The translations under genes were made by a program, and so were the position numbers. A DNA stretch of 64,000 nt from an uncultured Desulfovibrio sp. (GTDB lineage: Bacteria > Desulfobacterota > Desulfovibrionia > Desulfovibrionales > Desulfovibrionaceae): positions 1 through 64,000 of the forward strand of contig CAJXYU010000006.1 in assembly GCA_913063155.1 (NCBI GenBank), written 5' to 3'. Shown here piece by piece: positions 25,443-33,953 of this stretch (position 1 is its first letter; each line of letters starts with the position of its first letter). The notes under the pieces are model-generated. The model was not told where the DNA came from and searched no databases. It worked only from the letters and a program-made list of their open reading frames with translations.

Positions 25443-27524
25443 ATGAAATTTTGCAGACTCTTCATTCTCGTCTTCACATGGAACCTTTTTCTCTCATTCC
25501 CGGTCCAGGCCGCCGACAGCGAGCCGGAATACGACGACAACAAGACCCTGACCATGGAGGAGGTCACGGTCACCGCCTCCAAACGTGAGGGGACGCTCAA
25601 GGACTTTCCGGGCAATATCTCCGTCATGGACGACATGTTCATGGAAACACGCGGGGTGAAAAATCTCGACAATCTGATGCGCTTTGCGCCCAACGTCTAC
25701 ATCAAGGAAACCAGTTCGGGGGGGGCCATCGTCTGCCGGGGAATCTCGACCATCGACACCTCCCTGTTCAGCCCCATGGGCCTGTACGTCGGCGATGTGC
25801 CCTACCCCATAGGGTACATGACCAACCAGGATCTCTTTGATGTGGAAAGAGTCGAAATCCTCCGCGGCCCCCAGGCCACGCTGTACGGCCGCAACAGCGA
25901 GTCCGGGGTCGTCAACATCGTGCTCAAGGAGCCGGACAACGAGCAGCGCAACAAGGCGCTGCTGGAGGTGGGCGACTACTACACGGCCCGCCTGGGAGTC
26001 AGCAGCAGCGGTCCCATCACCGAGGATCTTCTTTTCTACGGAATTACTCTACAGGGATACACCACCAACGGATACAACGAAAACCTCGTTACGGGTAACG
26101 ACGACGTAAACGGGAAAAAGACTTTCAATGGACGCGGTACGCTGCGCTGGACCCCCACCAGAGACTGGGACGTTTCCCTGAGTGTGGACGGAACGGCCCG
26201 CGACAAAGGCATGAGCGCTTTGCGCTACACGGATGGCCCCAATGCGACGGATCGTTACAAGGTGACCAGCAATGAAAGCGACAAGGCCTATGAAAAGGAA
26301 CTCGGCCAGTCCGCGAAAATCAAACACAGCTGGTCGAACGTGGAGTTGACCTCCATCACCAGCCACCGAGACTTCGACCGAGAGCACCATCACGACTCCG
26401 ACAGAACCTCCACTGCTTTGGGCTATTCGGATCTGAACGCGGAAATGGACAGCTGGAACCAGGAATTCCGCCTGACTTCCAAAGACAAAAGCGATCTGAG
26501 CTGGCTGCTCGGCTTCAACGGCCGTTACGAAACCATAGACGCGGGCATCAACTTCACCCACGTGAATCCGGTGCTGACCTCCACGCGTTCCGGCGACAGC
26601 GAGGACGTGGGCTACGCCGGTTTCGGGCAGGCAACCTATGAAATCGTCCAAGGCCTGCGGCTCACCGGCGGCATGCGGCTGGACGTCTCGCACAACAGCG
26701 GGAAGCAGACCTACACGCCCAACACGGGCGCCGTTTCCTATGAAGCGGACGTGGACGCCACCGAATGGCTGCCCATGATCTCCCTGGCCTATGACTTCAC
26801 CCCTCATGTCACGGCCTACTCAACCGTTTCCAGAGGCTTCCTGGCCGGCGGATTCAACTTCTATTCGGCCACCGACGAGGAAAGCTTCGCCTACGACGCC
26901 GAACATGTTCTCAACTACGAGGTGGGGGTCAAGACCAATTGGCTGGACAATACCCTGACCTTCAACACCACGGTCTTCTACATGGACATCACCGACAAGC
27001 AGGTGCGTGAGGAAATCCCCGGCGGGGGAACGGGCGTCTGGAAATTCACCAACGCCGCCGAAGCGCACACCCAGGGCGTCGAACTGGAAGGTCAATATCG
27101 TCCCATCCCCGAACTGCAGTTCATCGCCGGTTTCGGTTATGCGGATTCGGTAGTGGACGACTGGGAAACGACGGAAAGCGGAACCGCTGTGGACTACAGC
27201 GGCAACAAGGTGCCCTGGGCGCCGGAATTCACCTACAACCTCGGCGTCCAATACAACCACGAAAACGGCTTCTTCGCCAATGCCGACCTCCTGGGCACCG
27301 GCGAGCAGTATTTCGACGCCGCCAACGAACTGAAGGACGACGGCTATCGGACCGTAAACCTGCGCACGGGCTACCAGAGCGAGGAAATCGAATTCTCCCT
27401 GTGGTGCAGCAATCTGTTCGACGAGGCCTATGCGGTCAAAAAGGTTTCCAGCTCAACTGGATACACCATGCAGGAAGACGGCGCGCCCAGGACATTCGGA
27501 TTCACCATCAACTGGAGATTCTAA
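25443..27524 (+). CDS. TonB-dependent outer-membrane receptor
   Basis: A 693-residue receptor with signal peptide MKFCRLFILVFTWNLFLSF ending near VQAA, a TonB-box-like MEEVTVTAS at about residues 36-44, and a plug domain with VERVEILRGPQATLYGRNS (near 136-154). The rest is alternating polar/hydrophobic strands of a 22-stranded barrel ending in a terminal phenylalanine (NWRF). It would bring a scarce ligand, most likely an iron or other metal chelate, into the periplasm using TonB energy; a TonB system is encoded at 51046-54932. A Fur-box-like site and an AraC regulator stand upstream. A methyltransferase and a complete ABC importer follow in the same operon. Confidence 0.92.
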   Translation: MKFCRLFILVFTWNLFLSFPVQAADSEPEYDDNKTLTMEEVTVTASKREGTLKDFPGNISVMDDMFMETRGVKNLDNLMRFAPNVYIKETSSGGAIVCRGISTIDTSLFSPMGLYVGDVPYPIGYMTNQDLFDVERVEILRGPQATLYGRNSESGVVNIVLKEPDNEQRNKALLEVGDYYTARLGVSSSGPITEDLLFYGITLQGYTTNGYNENLVTGNDDVNGKKTFNGRGTLRWTPTRDWDVSLSVDGTARDKGMSALRYTDGPNATDRYKVTSNESDKAYEKELGQSAKIKHSWSNVELTSITSHRDFDREHHHDSDRTSTALGYSDLNAEMDSWNQEFRLTSKDKSDLSWLLGFNGRYETIDAGINFTHVNPVLTSTRSGDSEDVGYAGFGQATYEIVQGLRLTGGMRLDVSHNSGKQTYTPNTGAVSYEADVDATEWLPMISLAYDFTPHVTAYSTVSRGFLAGGFNFYSATDEESFAYDAEHVLNYEVGVKTNWLDNTLTFNTTVFYMDITDKQVREEIPGGGTGVWKFTNAAEAHTQGVELEGQYRPIPELQFIAGFGYADSVVDDWETTESGTAVDYSGNKVPWAPEFTYNLGVQYNHENGFFANADLLGTGEQYFDAANELKDDGYRTVNLRTGYQSEEIEFSLWCSNLFDEAYAVKKVSSSTGYTMQEDGAPRTFGFTINWRF

Positions 27525-27529
27525 ATACC

Positions 27530-28567
27530 ATGACAAAACTACCGCAGCCAACCGTTCAGGAACCCACTCCGGGCCTGGTCTTCGAATTGATGATCGGCCC
27601 CATCCGCATGGCTGTACTGAAAACGGCCCTGGAAATGGAAATGGCCGACATCCTGGCCAGGGAGCATGACCCTCAAGTCATTGCCAAAACCCTGGGTGTG
27701 GACACCGACGAGACCAATCTCGTTTATTTCCTGGACGCCATGACCGCCTTGGGATTCGCGAAAAAACAGGCAGGGCAATACGTCAACACCCCTTTCGCGG
27801 AATCCTATCTGCGCAAGAACAGCCCCACCTATTTCGGCGGTCTGGTCGAAAACCTCTCCCGCATGCAGCACCACAACCTGGACCGCATCCCGGAACTGAT
27901 ACGACAGGGCCCCGCGAAAGTGGAAAAGCAGGACAAGCTGGATGGGGAGGAAAAATGGAAGAACTCGGTCCGGCATCTGGCCAGCTACCAAAAGGCGGGC
28001 ATGGCCGAATGGGTTGCCGATCAGGTCGCCTCGGCGCCGGAATTTCCCTCCATGCGGCGGATGCTGGATCTGGGCTGCGGTCCGGGCATCATGTGCATGA
28101 CCGTGGTTTCACGGCACCCATCCATGAAAGGAGCCCTGTGCGACCTGCCCCCGGTCATGGAGGTGGCCCGGGAAGAAATCGCCGCCGCAGGCCTGGAGGA
28201 CCGGATCAGCACCATTGACGGCGACTACAACGAAGTGGACTTCGGCAAAGGCTACGATCTGATCTGGGCCAGCCACACCCTGTACTACACCAAGGATCTC
28301 GACGCCATGTTCGCCCGCATACACGAGGCCCTGACCCCGAACGGCGTCTTCATCACCCTCCACGAAGGGCTCACCAACGAACGCACCCAGCCCGCCGACC
28401 TGGTGCTTTCCCGCCTTTCCCTGGCTCTGGAGGGACAGGATGTCTCCTTCGAACAAGGAGAACTAGCCTCTCACCTGCCCGGCGCCGGGTTCACCTCCGT
28501 GGAGACCAAAATCCTGGAGCTGCCTCTGGGGCCCGTGGAAATGATCATTGCCCGCAAACAAGGATAA
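27530..28567 (+). CDS. SAM-dependent O-methyltransferase-like protein
   Basis: A 345-residue protein that starts 5 bp after the receptor stop codon (longer in-frame starts lie inside the receptor gene). The N-terminal ~100 residues resemble the winged-helix dimerisation domain of plant/bacterial hydroxyindole- and caffeate-type O-methyltransferases. The SAM-binding motif is LDLGCGPGIMCMTV (near residues 180-193), followed by the acidic loop ISTIDGDYNEVDFGKGYD. Close coupling to a TonB receptor is unusual: it may modify an imported small molecule or make one. The substrate cannot be inferred from sequence. Confidence 0.85.
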   Translation: MTKLPQPTVQEPTPGLVFELMIGPIRMAVLKTALEMEMADILAREHDPQVIAKTLGVDTDETNLVYFLDAMTALGFAKKQAGQYVNTPFAESYLRKNSPTYFGGLVENLSRMQHHNLDRIPELIRQGPAKVEKQDKLDGEEKWKNSVRHLASYQKAGMAEWVADQVASAPEFPSMRRMLDLGCGPGIMCMTVVSRHPSMKGALCDLPPVMEVAREEIAAAGLEDRISTIDGDYNEVDFGKGYDLIWASHTLYYTKDLDAMFARIHEALTPNGVFITLHEGLTNERTQPADLVLSRLSLALEGQDVSFEQGELASHLPGAGFTSVETKILELPLGPVEMIIARKQG

Positions 28568-28571
28568 GCCC

Positions 28572-29534
28572 ATGCGTACACTGCTCCTGACCGCCCTGTT
28601 TTTGACCTTTACCTGCCCGCTCCCGAGCGAGGCGGCCGCCCCCTTGACCATTTCAGGTCCGCCCATTGCGGAAAGCATCCCCTTGATGGCCATGTCGCAG
28701 AACGAACGGCCATGGGATCAGAGCTTTGAAGTGCGGTTCACCCCCTGGCACTCCCCGGACATGCTCCGGGCCATGGTGGCCGGACAGCAGGTGGACGCCG
28801 CCATCGTCACCACGGCGGCGGCATCCACCCTGCGCAGCAAAGGCGTCAACTGCCGGGTGGCCCTGCTGCACGAGTCACCGGTCTGGATCGTTTCCGCCAA
28901 GCCGGGACCGAACACCTTGGAATCTCTGAAGGGCACTTTGCTCTTCCCCTTCGGTCCGGGCGAAATGCCGGAGCTTTTCTACAAGGCCGCCATGGCGGGC
29001 ACCCCCGGGGACATCACAACCCGACACACGAGTGGAGCTCTGGAGGCGGTCAACCTCCTGCTCGCGGGCAAGGGCGACCACGCCATGCTCAGCGAACCGC
29101 TGGCGTCCATCGCAGTGGTCCGCTCCAGATCCATGCACGACAAGGGCGTTCCCCTGCTGGTGAAGCGAGTGAACATGTGCAGGGCCTGGGAACGTGCTTT
29201 TCCGGGTCATCATCTGGCCACGAGCAGCGTGACCTTTTTCGGGACAAAGGCCGACGATCATGAACTGTTACAGGCTTTCCGCACAGCCCATGAGCAAGCC
29301 TGCCGGTGGGTGCGGGACAATCCGGACAAAGCCCGTGAGCTGGTCCGGAAGAAACTCCCGTCCCTGGCCGCTCACCTGGATGCGGGAGCGTTCGACACCT
29401 TCGACATACACACTTTGAGCGGCAAGAAAGCCCAAGCCGACGCCCTGTTCTACCTGGAAAAAATCAGCGAGATATCACCGGCGGCCATCGGCGGCATACT
29501 GCCCGGAAGCGACCTGTTCGAGGCGCAACAATGA
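28572..29534 (+). CDS. ABC importer periplasmic binding protein (NMT1/SsuA-like)
   Basis: A 320-residue secreted protein with signal peptide MRTLLLTALFLTFTCPLPSEA; the ATG at 28572 was chosen over 28548 because it begins the signal directly. The mature domain has the pattern of NMT1/THI5/SsuA-type binding proteins (DAAIVTTAAASTLRSKG, LLLAGKGDHAMLSEP). It overlaps the permease start by 4 bp. Such proteins bind sulfonates, thiamine precursors, bicarbonate or small metal chelates; here it probably receives what the TonB receptor lets into the periplasm. It lacks the CxxC or His-rich motifs of metal-ion binding proteins. Confidence 0.85.
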   Translation: MRTLLLTALFLTFTCPLPSEAAAPLTISGPPIAESIPLMAMSQNERPWDQSFEVRFTPWHSPDMLRAMVAGQQVDAAIVTTAAASTLRSKGVNCRVALLHESPVWIVSAKPGPNTLESLKGTLLFPFGPGEMPELFYKAAMAGTPGDITTRHTSGALEAVNLLLAGKGDHAMLSEPLASIAVVRSRSMHDKGVPLLVKRVNMCRAWERAFPGHHLATSSVTFFGTKADDHELLQAFRTAHEQACRWVRDNPDKARELVRKKLPSLAAHLDAGAFDTFDIHTLSGKKAQADALFYLEKISEISPAAIGGILPGSDLFEAQQ

Positions 29535-30298
29535 TCGATCCGTATACCGGCAAGCTGCCGCCCTTTGCCTTCCATCTCCTGGGGCTCATCCTGCTGATCC
29601 TGGGCTGGGAATTGCTGGCCCGTCATTATTCCGGGCTGGTGGTGGCCGCGCCGGGGGAAACCCTGGCCGCGCTGTTCAGGCTGTTCAAGAACGAAACGTT
29701 TCTGGCCCGGCACATGGGCCCCACCCTGGAACGCATCGGCCTGGCCCTGTGCTTCGGCATCGGCAGCGGAGCGGCGCTGGGTGTCCTGGCAGGATTCGTG
29801 GAGCCCATACGGCTCATGCTCGCCCCGGCCCGCTGGATTCTCACGAGTATCCCCGGCGTGATCGTCGTGGTGGTCTTCATGCTCTGGTTCGGCATGGGCA
29901 CCACCATGGTGGTCTGCATCACCGCCACCATGGTCGCTCCCATCGTCTACGTGAACGTGGCCGACGGCATGATGAGCGTGGATCGCAACCTTCTGGAAAT
30001 GGCCAAGGTCTACCGCCTGCCGCTATGCATGCGTCTGGTGCGGATCTATGCCATGGCCCTGGCCGGACCGCTTCTTTCCGGGGCGGTCATCGCAACGGGC
30101 AACGGAATCCGTCTGGTGGTGCTGGCGGAAATGCTCGGAGCCAACGAGGGCATCGGACACGCGTTGGCCATATCCAGAAGCAATCTCCAGACCGACGAAC
30201 TCTATGCCCTGACTCTGCTGGCCATGCTCGTCATCGGTGGAGTGGAGGTACTGCTGCTGCGCCCGGCCCGCAAGGCCGTACAAAGGAGGCGGGCATGA
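29531..30298 (+). CDS. ABC importer permease (SsuC/TauC-like)
   Basis: A 255-residue inner-membrane protein with about six helices and the coupling-loop pattern for the ATPase around residues 155-185 (VDRNLLEMAKVYRLP). Its ATG overlaps the binding-protein stop by 4 bp and its stop overlaps the ATPase start, so the three importer genes are translationally coupled. It would form a homodimeric channel. The family (nitrate/sulfonate/taurine type) matches the neighbouring binding protein and ATPase. Confidence 0.9.
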   Translation: MIDPYTGKLPPFAFHLLGLILLILGWELLARHYSGLVVAAPGETLAALFRLFKNETFLARHMGPTLERIGLALCFGIGSGAALGVLAGFVEPIRLMLAPARWILTSIPGVIVVVVFMLWFGMGTTMVVCITATMVAPIVYVNVADGMMSVDRNLLEMAKVYRLPLCMRLVRIYAMALAGPLLSGAVIATGNGIRLVVLAEMLGANEGIGHALAISRSNLQTDELYALTLLAMLVIGGVEVLLLRPARKAVQRRRA

Positions 30299-30960
30299 AC
30301 GCCGTCATCGAAATGAAAGGCATCCACAAGCGGTTCGGCAAGCGCCCGGTCATCGCCGGCTTCGACCTGACCGTGAAACAGGGCGAGGTGCTGGGACTAC
30401 TCGGCCCCAGCGGCATCGGCAAGTCCACGGTTCTGCGAATGATAGCCGGGCTGGAAAGACCGGACTCGGGCAGCATACGGGTGGGCACTTCCCACATCGG
30501 CTACGTGTTCCAAGAGGCAAGGCTGTTGCCCTGGGATACGGCCCTGAACAATGTAGTCCTGCCTTTACGCGCGATGGGGAAAGGAAAGCGTGAGGCTACG
30601 GACCGCGCCCGGTATTTTCTGAAGCGGATGGAACTCTCCGAATTCGAAAGAGTCTACCCGCACCAACTTTCCGGCGGCATGCGTCAACGAGTGGCGCTGG
30701 CCCGTTCTTTCGCAATCAATCCTGACATTCTGCTCCTGGACGAGCCGTTCACCGGCCTGGACAAGGACCTCAAGGAAACCATGCGGCACCTGTTGGAAGC
30801 CGCTCTGGAATCCAGCAGCGCGGCCGTCATACATGTGACCCACGATCCTTCCGAACTTTTGGACCGAACCAACCGCATCATCCAGCTGAAGCAACAGGGC
30901 AAGGAACCATGCGCCGGGGCCTGCCTGACAAAAACCATACAGCAAGGACAGGTATCATGA
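30295..30960 (+). CDS. ABC importer ATP-binding protein (SsuB/TauB-like)
   Basis: A 221-residue ATPase. It has Walker A GPSGIGKST (residues 38-46), a Q-loop YVFQEARLLPWD, the signature LSGGMRQRVALARSF, Walker B ILLLDEPFTGLD and the switch histidine in VTHDPSE. Start and stop overlap neighbouring genes by 4 bp. It powers the permease encoded just upstream. The C-terminus is short and carries two cysteines (PCAGACL), a small departure from the family that may or may not matter. Confidence 0.93.
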   Translation: MNAVIEMKGIHKRFGKRPVIAGFDLTVKQGEVLGLLGPSGIGKSTVLRMIAGLERPDSGSIRVGTSHIGYVFQEARLLPWDTALNNVVLPLRAMGKGKREATDRARYFLKRMELSEFERVYPHQLSGGMRQRVALARSFAINPDILLLDEPFTGLDKDLKETMRHLLEAALESSSAAVIHVTHDPSELLDRTNRIIQLKQQGKEPCAGACLTKTIQQGQVS

Positions 30961-31598
30961 CACAGACCGAAATCTTCTGGAATCTTCTCAAAGGCTTCCG
31001 CGACGACACCATGGTCGTGCAGGTCCTGCTCATCATCGGCATGCTCATCGTCTCCTGGCTGGTGTTCACCAAACCGGGCAAGGCCACGGACGCTTTCACC
31101 AAACTCTTTTTGGCCGCGGCCTTCCTTTGGAACGCTGTCGCCTGCTTCCTGTTCGTCTGCGGCAAAAGTCCGGTGGCCAAGTTCCTGGGCGCCCCCCTGT
31201 ATTCGGTCATCGGCTTCCTGTTTCTGGTGGACCTGTTCATCACCGGAAAAACGCATTTCGAAGTGCCGCGTTCCACGGGTATGCGGCTGGCGACGACCTT
31301 TTTCATCCTGCTGGCCTTCCTCTTCCCCGTTCTCGGATATCTTACCGGGCACCCCATGATCGCCCTGCCCGGATACCCTTGTCCCTTGGCCGGCTTCACC
31401 CTGGCCCTGTTGGCCGCAGCCGCCCCCAGAGCCGACCGGGGCATCTACATCCTGACCCTCATCTGGGCCTTCGTGAACATTCCCAAAAGCTTCGGATACA
31501 TGGACTGCTACGAGGAAACGACCTTGGTCCTTACCGGATTCTACGCCCTCGCCGTGCTCAAGTACCGCGACACACAACAGGAAAAACACATTCGATAA
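30957..31598 (+). CDS. polytopic membrane protein, DUF6064-like
   Basis: A 213-residue protein with about seven hydrophobic helices, starting MTQTEIFWNLLKGF and overlapping the ATPase stop by 4 bp. TDAFTKLFLAAAFLWNAVACF and the later LPGYPCPLAGFTLALL are what I recall of DUF6064, a family of unknown role. Cysteines stand in the membrane-proximal PGYPCPLA and in CKSP-like positions (FVCGKSP). In this operon it could be a second transport component, a sensor or a membrane anchor for the redox enzymes that follow. I cannot choose between these. Confidence 0.65.
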   Translation: MTQTEIFWNLLKGFRDDTMVVQVLLIIGMLIVSWLVFTKPGKATDAFTKLFLAAAFLWNAVACFLFVCGKSPVAKFLGAPLYSVIGFLFLVDLFITGKTHFEVPRSTGMRLATTFFILLAFLFPVLGYLTGHPMIALPGYPCPLAGFTLALLAAAAPRADRGIYILTLIWAFVNIPKSFGYMDCYEETTLVLTGFYALAVLKYRDTQQEKHIR

Positions 31599-31610
31599 CC
31601 GGGAGGGGCC

Positions 31611-32648
31611 ATGTACAGCGAATCAAACCATCGGATGACGCCGGACGAATCCGCTTCGCTGACGCCCTCCGGGAAAAACGTACGCACGGCCCGTGAAAGG
31701 GTGCCAAGACTCAAATGCATCGACGCCGGCAGCGACTACTGCCCCTGCCACCTTGCCGAGGCGGGCGAGTGCATTGTCTGCTCCGTCATCCGAGGCGATG
31801 CCGAATGCAGCTGCGACTGGACCGGCACCTGCATCCTGGCCCAGAACAGGTGGCTCCTCGGCCATGGCTTCCGCCGCGAAAGCCGCCGGGTCGAAATCCT
31901 GTCCAGGGAGGATGTGGGCCAGGGAACCGAAATCCTGCACATCCGGACTCCACCGAAGCAGGCCTCCCAGCTCACACGGCCGGGAAGCTTCGTGTTCGTG
32001 CGCGGCAGACCCGAAGGCTGCTACGACACGCCCCTGGCGGTGGTCAAAGCCTTTCCCGGGCGACGGGAAATCGTACTGGCATACACCCGGCTCGGCCCCA
32101 AGACCAAGACGCTGGCCGCCTGCAAAAATGAGATATGGCTGCGCGGCCCCTATTGGAACGGCATTCTGGGTCACCAACTGGTGGAAAGCGTGCACGGCGA
32201 GCGGGTGATCCTGATCCTTTCGGGAATGGCTCAGGTCTGCGGTCCGAACATAGCCCGCACACTGCTCCGAAACGGCAACAAGGTCAGCATCATCTACGGC
32301 ACCAAGGGATACCCTTTCGTAGCTCCCTATCTCCAGGAAGTGCCCGCGGCCTACTTCATCAATCTGGCCCGCCCCAGCGGCTGGCGTGAAATTCGAAGCC
32401 TGCTCCAGCAGCTTCGCCCCTATTGCGTATTCAGCGGAGGCAACGACGAACAACACGCACTCCTGAAAAAAAACATGACCGATCTGGCCCTGGAGCCGCG
32501 CATAGCGACCTCCAAGACCCACAAGATGTGCTGCGGCGAAGGGATTTGCGGTGCGTGCATCACCGTGGCCGACGGAGTGCAGATCCGCACCTGCAAAACC
32601 CGGCTAGCCCCAGGCGAATGGCAAAGCAATGAGGGAACAAGACCATGA
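31611..32648 (+). CDS. cysteine-rich flavin/[2Fe-2S] oxidoreductase (PyrK/ferredoxin-reductase-like)
   Basis: A 345-residue cytoplasmic protein in three parts. Residues 36-74 contain eight cysteines (36, 44, 46, 54, 57, 66, 68, 74), which could bind iron-sulfur clusters. The middle resembles an FAD/NAD-binding reductase (SREDVGQGTEILHIRT, RPGSFVFVRG, ILILSGMAQVCGPN). The end has a [2Fe-2S] pattern like dihydroorotate dehydrogenase electron-transfer subunits: Cys308, 313, 316 and 328 within CCGEGICGAC and RTCK. It overlaps the FAD oxidoreductase gene by 4 bp, suggesting a two-subunit redox enzyme that moves electrons from NAD(P)H to a substrate, perhaps to reduce a metal or an imported compound. 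Confidence 0.8.
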   Translation: MYSESNHRMTPDESASLTPSGKNVRTARERVPRLKCIDAGSDYCPCHLAEAGECIVCSVIRGDAECSCDWTGTCILAQNRWLLGHGFRRESRRVEILSREDVGQGTEILHIRTPPKQASQLTRPGSFVFVRGRPEGCYDTPLAVVKAFPGRREIVLAYTRLGPKTKTLAACKNEIWLRGPYWNGILGHQLVESVHGERVILILSGMAQVCGPNIARTLLRNGNKVSIIYGTKGYPFVAPYLQEVPAAYFINLARPSGWREIRSLLQQLRPYCVFSGGNDEQHALLKKNMTDLALEPRIATSKTHKMCCGEGICGACITVADGVQIRTCKTRLAPGEWQSNEGTRP

Positions 32649-33937
32649 GCACCATAGTCATCATCGGCGGAGGTTGGGCCGGTTGCGCGGCGGCGCTGGC
32701 CGCACAGCGGGGCAACGCGAAACACGTCATCCTGCTGGAACGCACGGACCTGCTGCTGGGCTGCGGCCTGGCCGGAGGCATCATGCGCAACAACGGCAGA
32801 CACACCGCTGCCGAGGAACTACGGCTGCTGGGCGCCGGAGATCTCATCAAGGCGGCGGACAAGGCGGCCACCCATGCCGGGTTCGACTTTCCCGGCCACA
32901 GCCACGCCACCCTCTACTCGACATCGAAAATGGAACCGGCCGTACGCGCGCAGCTGGGAAAACGGGGCATCGACATGCGCTTCCTTTCCCGCGTGGTGGA
33001 CGTTCAAGCTTCGGACGGCTGTGTGAAGGCGGTGCAACTGGCGGACAACACCTGGCTGGAGGGCGACGTGTTTATTGAATGCACGGGCTCGGCAGGCCCC
33101 ATGGGCAATTGCGTACGCTTCGGCAACGGCTGCGCCATGTGCATGCTGCGCTGCCCGTCCTTCGGTCCCAGGGTCAGCATCACGGCCCGCCTGGGTATCA
33201 AGGAATGCATGGGCATGCGCCAGGACGGGGCGGTCGGTTCCCTGAGCGGTTCCTGCGAAATCCGCAAGGACTCGCTCGCCCCGTTCCTGCGGCGAGCGCT
33301 CAGAAACGACGGTGTGTCCGTGACCCCCCTGCCCGAGCAACTGGTTCACCGCAGCATGCTGAGCAAGAAGTCCTGCCGCCAGTATGCTCTGCCTGACTTC
33401 GCGGACAACATCGTGCTGCTGGACACGGGCGGACACGCCAAGATGATGACTCCGTATTTCCCCATAGACCAATTGCGCAAGGTGCCGGGCTTCGAAAATG
33501 CGCTCTACAGCCACGGCAGCAGCATGGCCAATTCAGTCCGTTTTCTGAGTCGGGCGCCCAGAAACGATTTCATGAAGGTTTCCGGTGCAAAAAACCTGTT
33601 CTGCGCCGGGGAAAAATCAGGATTCTTCGTGGGACATACCGAAGCCATGGCCACCGGCACCCTGGCCGGGCACAACGCGGCCGCCCTGGCAGATGGAGGC
33701 GAACAGATGCGCTTTCCCAAGGAACTGGCCTGCGGCGACATCATTGCCGCCGAGTCCGAGGGCCTGGAGCGGGAGAACGGCCTGAAACAACGTTATACCT
33801 TTTCCGGAGGCATCTACTTTGAACGAATGCAAAAACGTGGACTGTACGTGATGGACACGGCGGAGCTCCGTTCCCGGATCCGCCGCCTGGGACTCACAGG
33901 CTTTTTCGCCGCAACCCCGAAAAACGCGGCAGCCTAA
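32645..33937 (+). CDS. FAD-dependent oxidoreductase (GidA/TrmFO superfamily-like)
   Basis: A 430-residue flavoprotein starting STIVIIGGGWAGCAAALAAQ, a classical FAD-binding Rossmann motif, with the second FAD contact in LFCAGEKSGFFVGHTEAMATG near residues 318-340. A cysteine pair region GNGCAMCMLRCPSFGP (near 160-175) is unusual and might form a disulfide, bind a metal or hold a cluster. The start overlaps the preceding reductase gene by 4 bp. Although related to tRNA-modifying GidA/TrmFO, its place in a TonB-ABC operon and its partner reductase argue for a small-molecule substrate. Confidence 0.8.
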   Translation: MSTIVIIGGGWAGCAAALAAQRGNAKHVILLERTDLLLGCGLAGGIMRNNGRHTAAEELRLLGAGDLIKAADKAATHAGFDFPGHSHATLYSTSKMEPAVRAQLGKRGIDMRFLSRVVDVQASDGCVKAVQLADNTWLEGDVFIECTGSAGPMGNCVRFGNGCAMCMLRCPSFGPRVSITARLGIKECMGMRQDGAVGSLSGSCEIRKDSLAPFLRRALRNDGVSVTPLPEQLVHRSMLSKKSCRQYALPDFADNIVLLDTGGHAKMMTPYFPIDQLRKVPGFENALYSHGSSMANSVRFLSRAPRNDFMKVSGAKNLFCAGEKSGFFVGHTEAMATGTLAGHNAAALADGGEQMRFPKELACGDIIAAESEGLERENGLKQRYTFSGGIYFERMQKRGLYVMDTAELRSRIRRLGLTGFFAATPKNAAA

Positions 33938-33953
33938 AACCATGGAGCTGATT

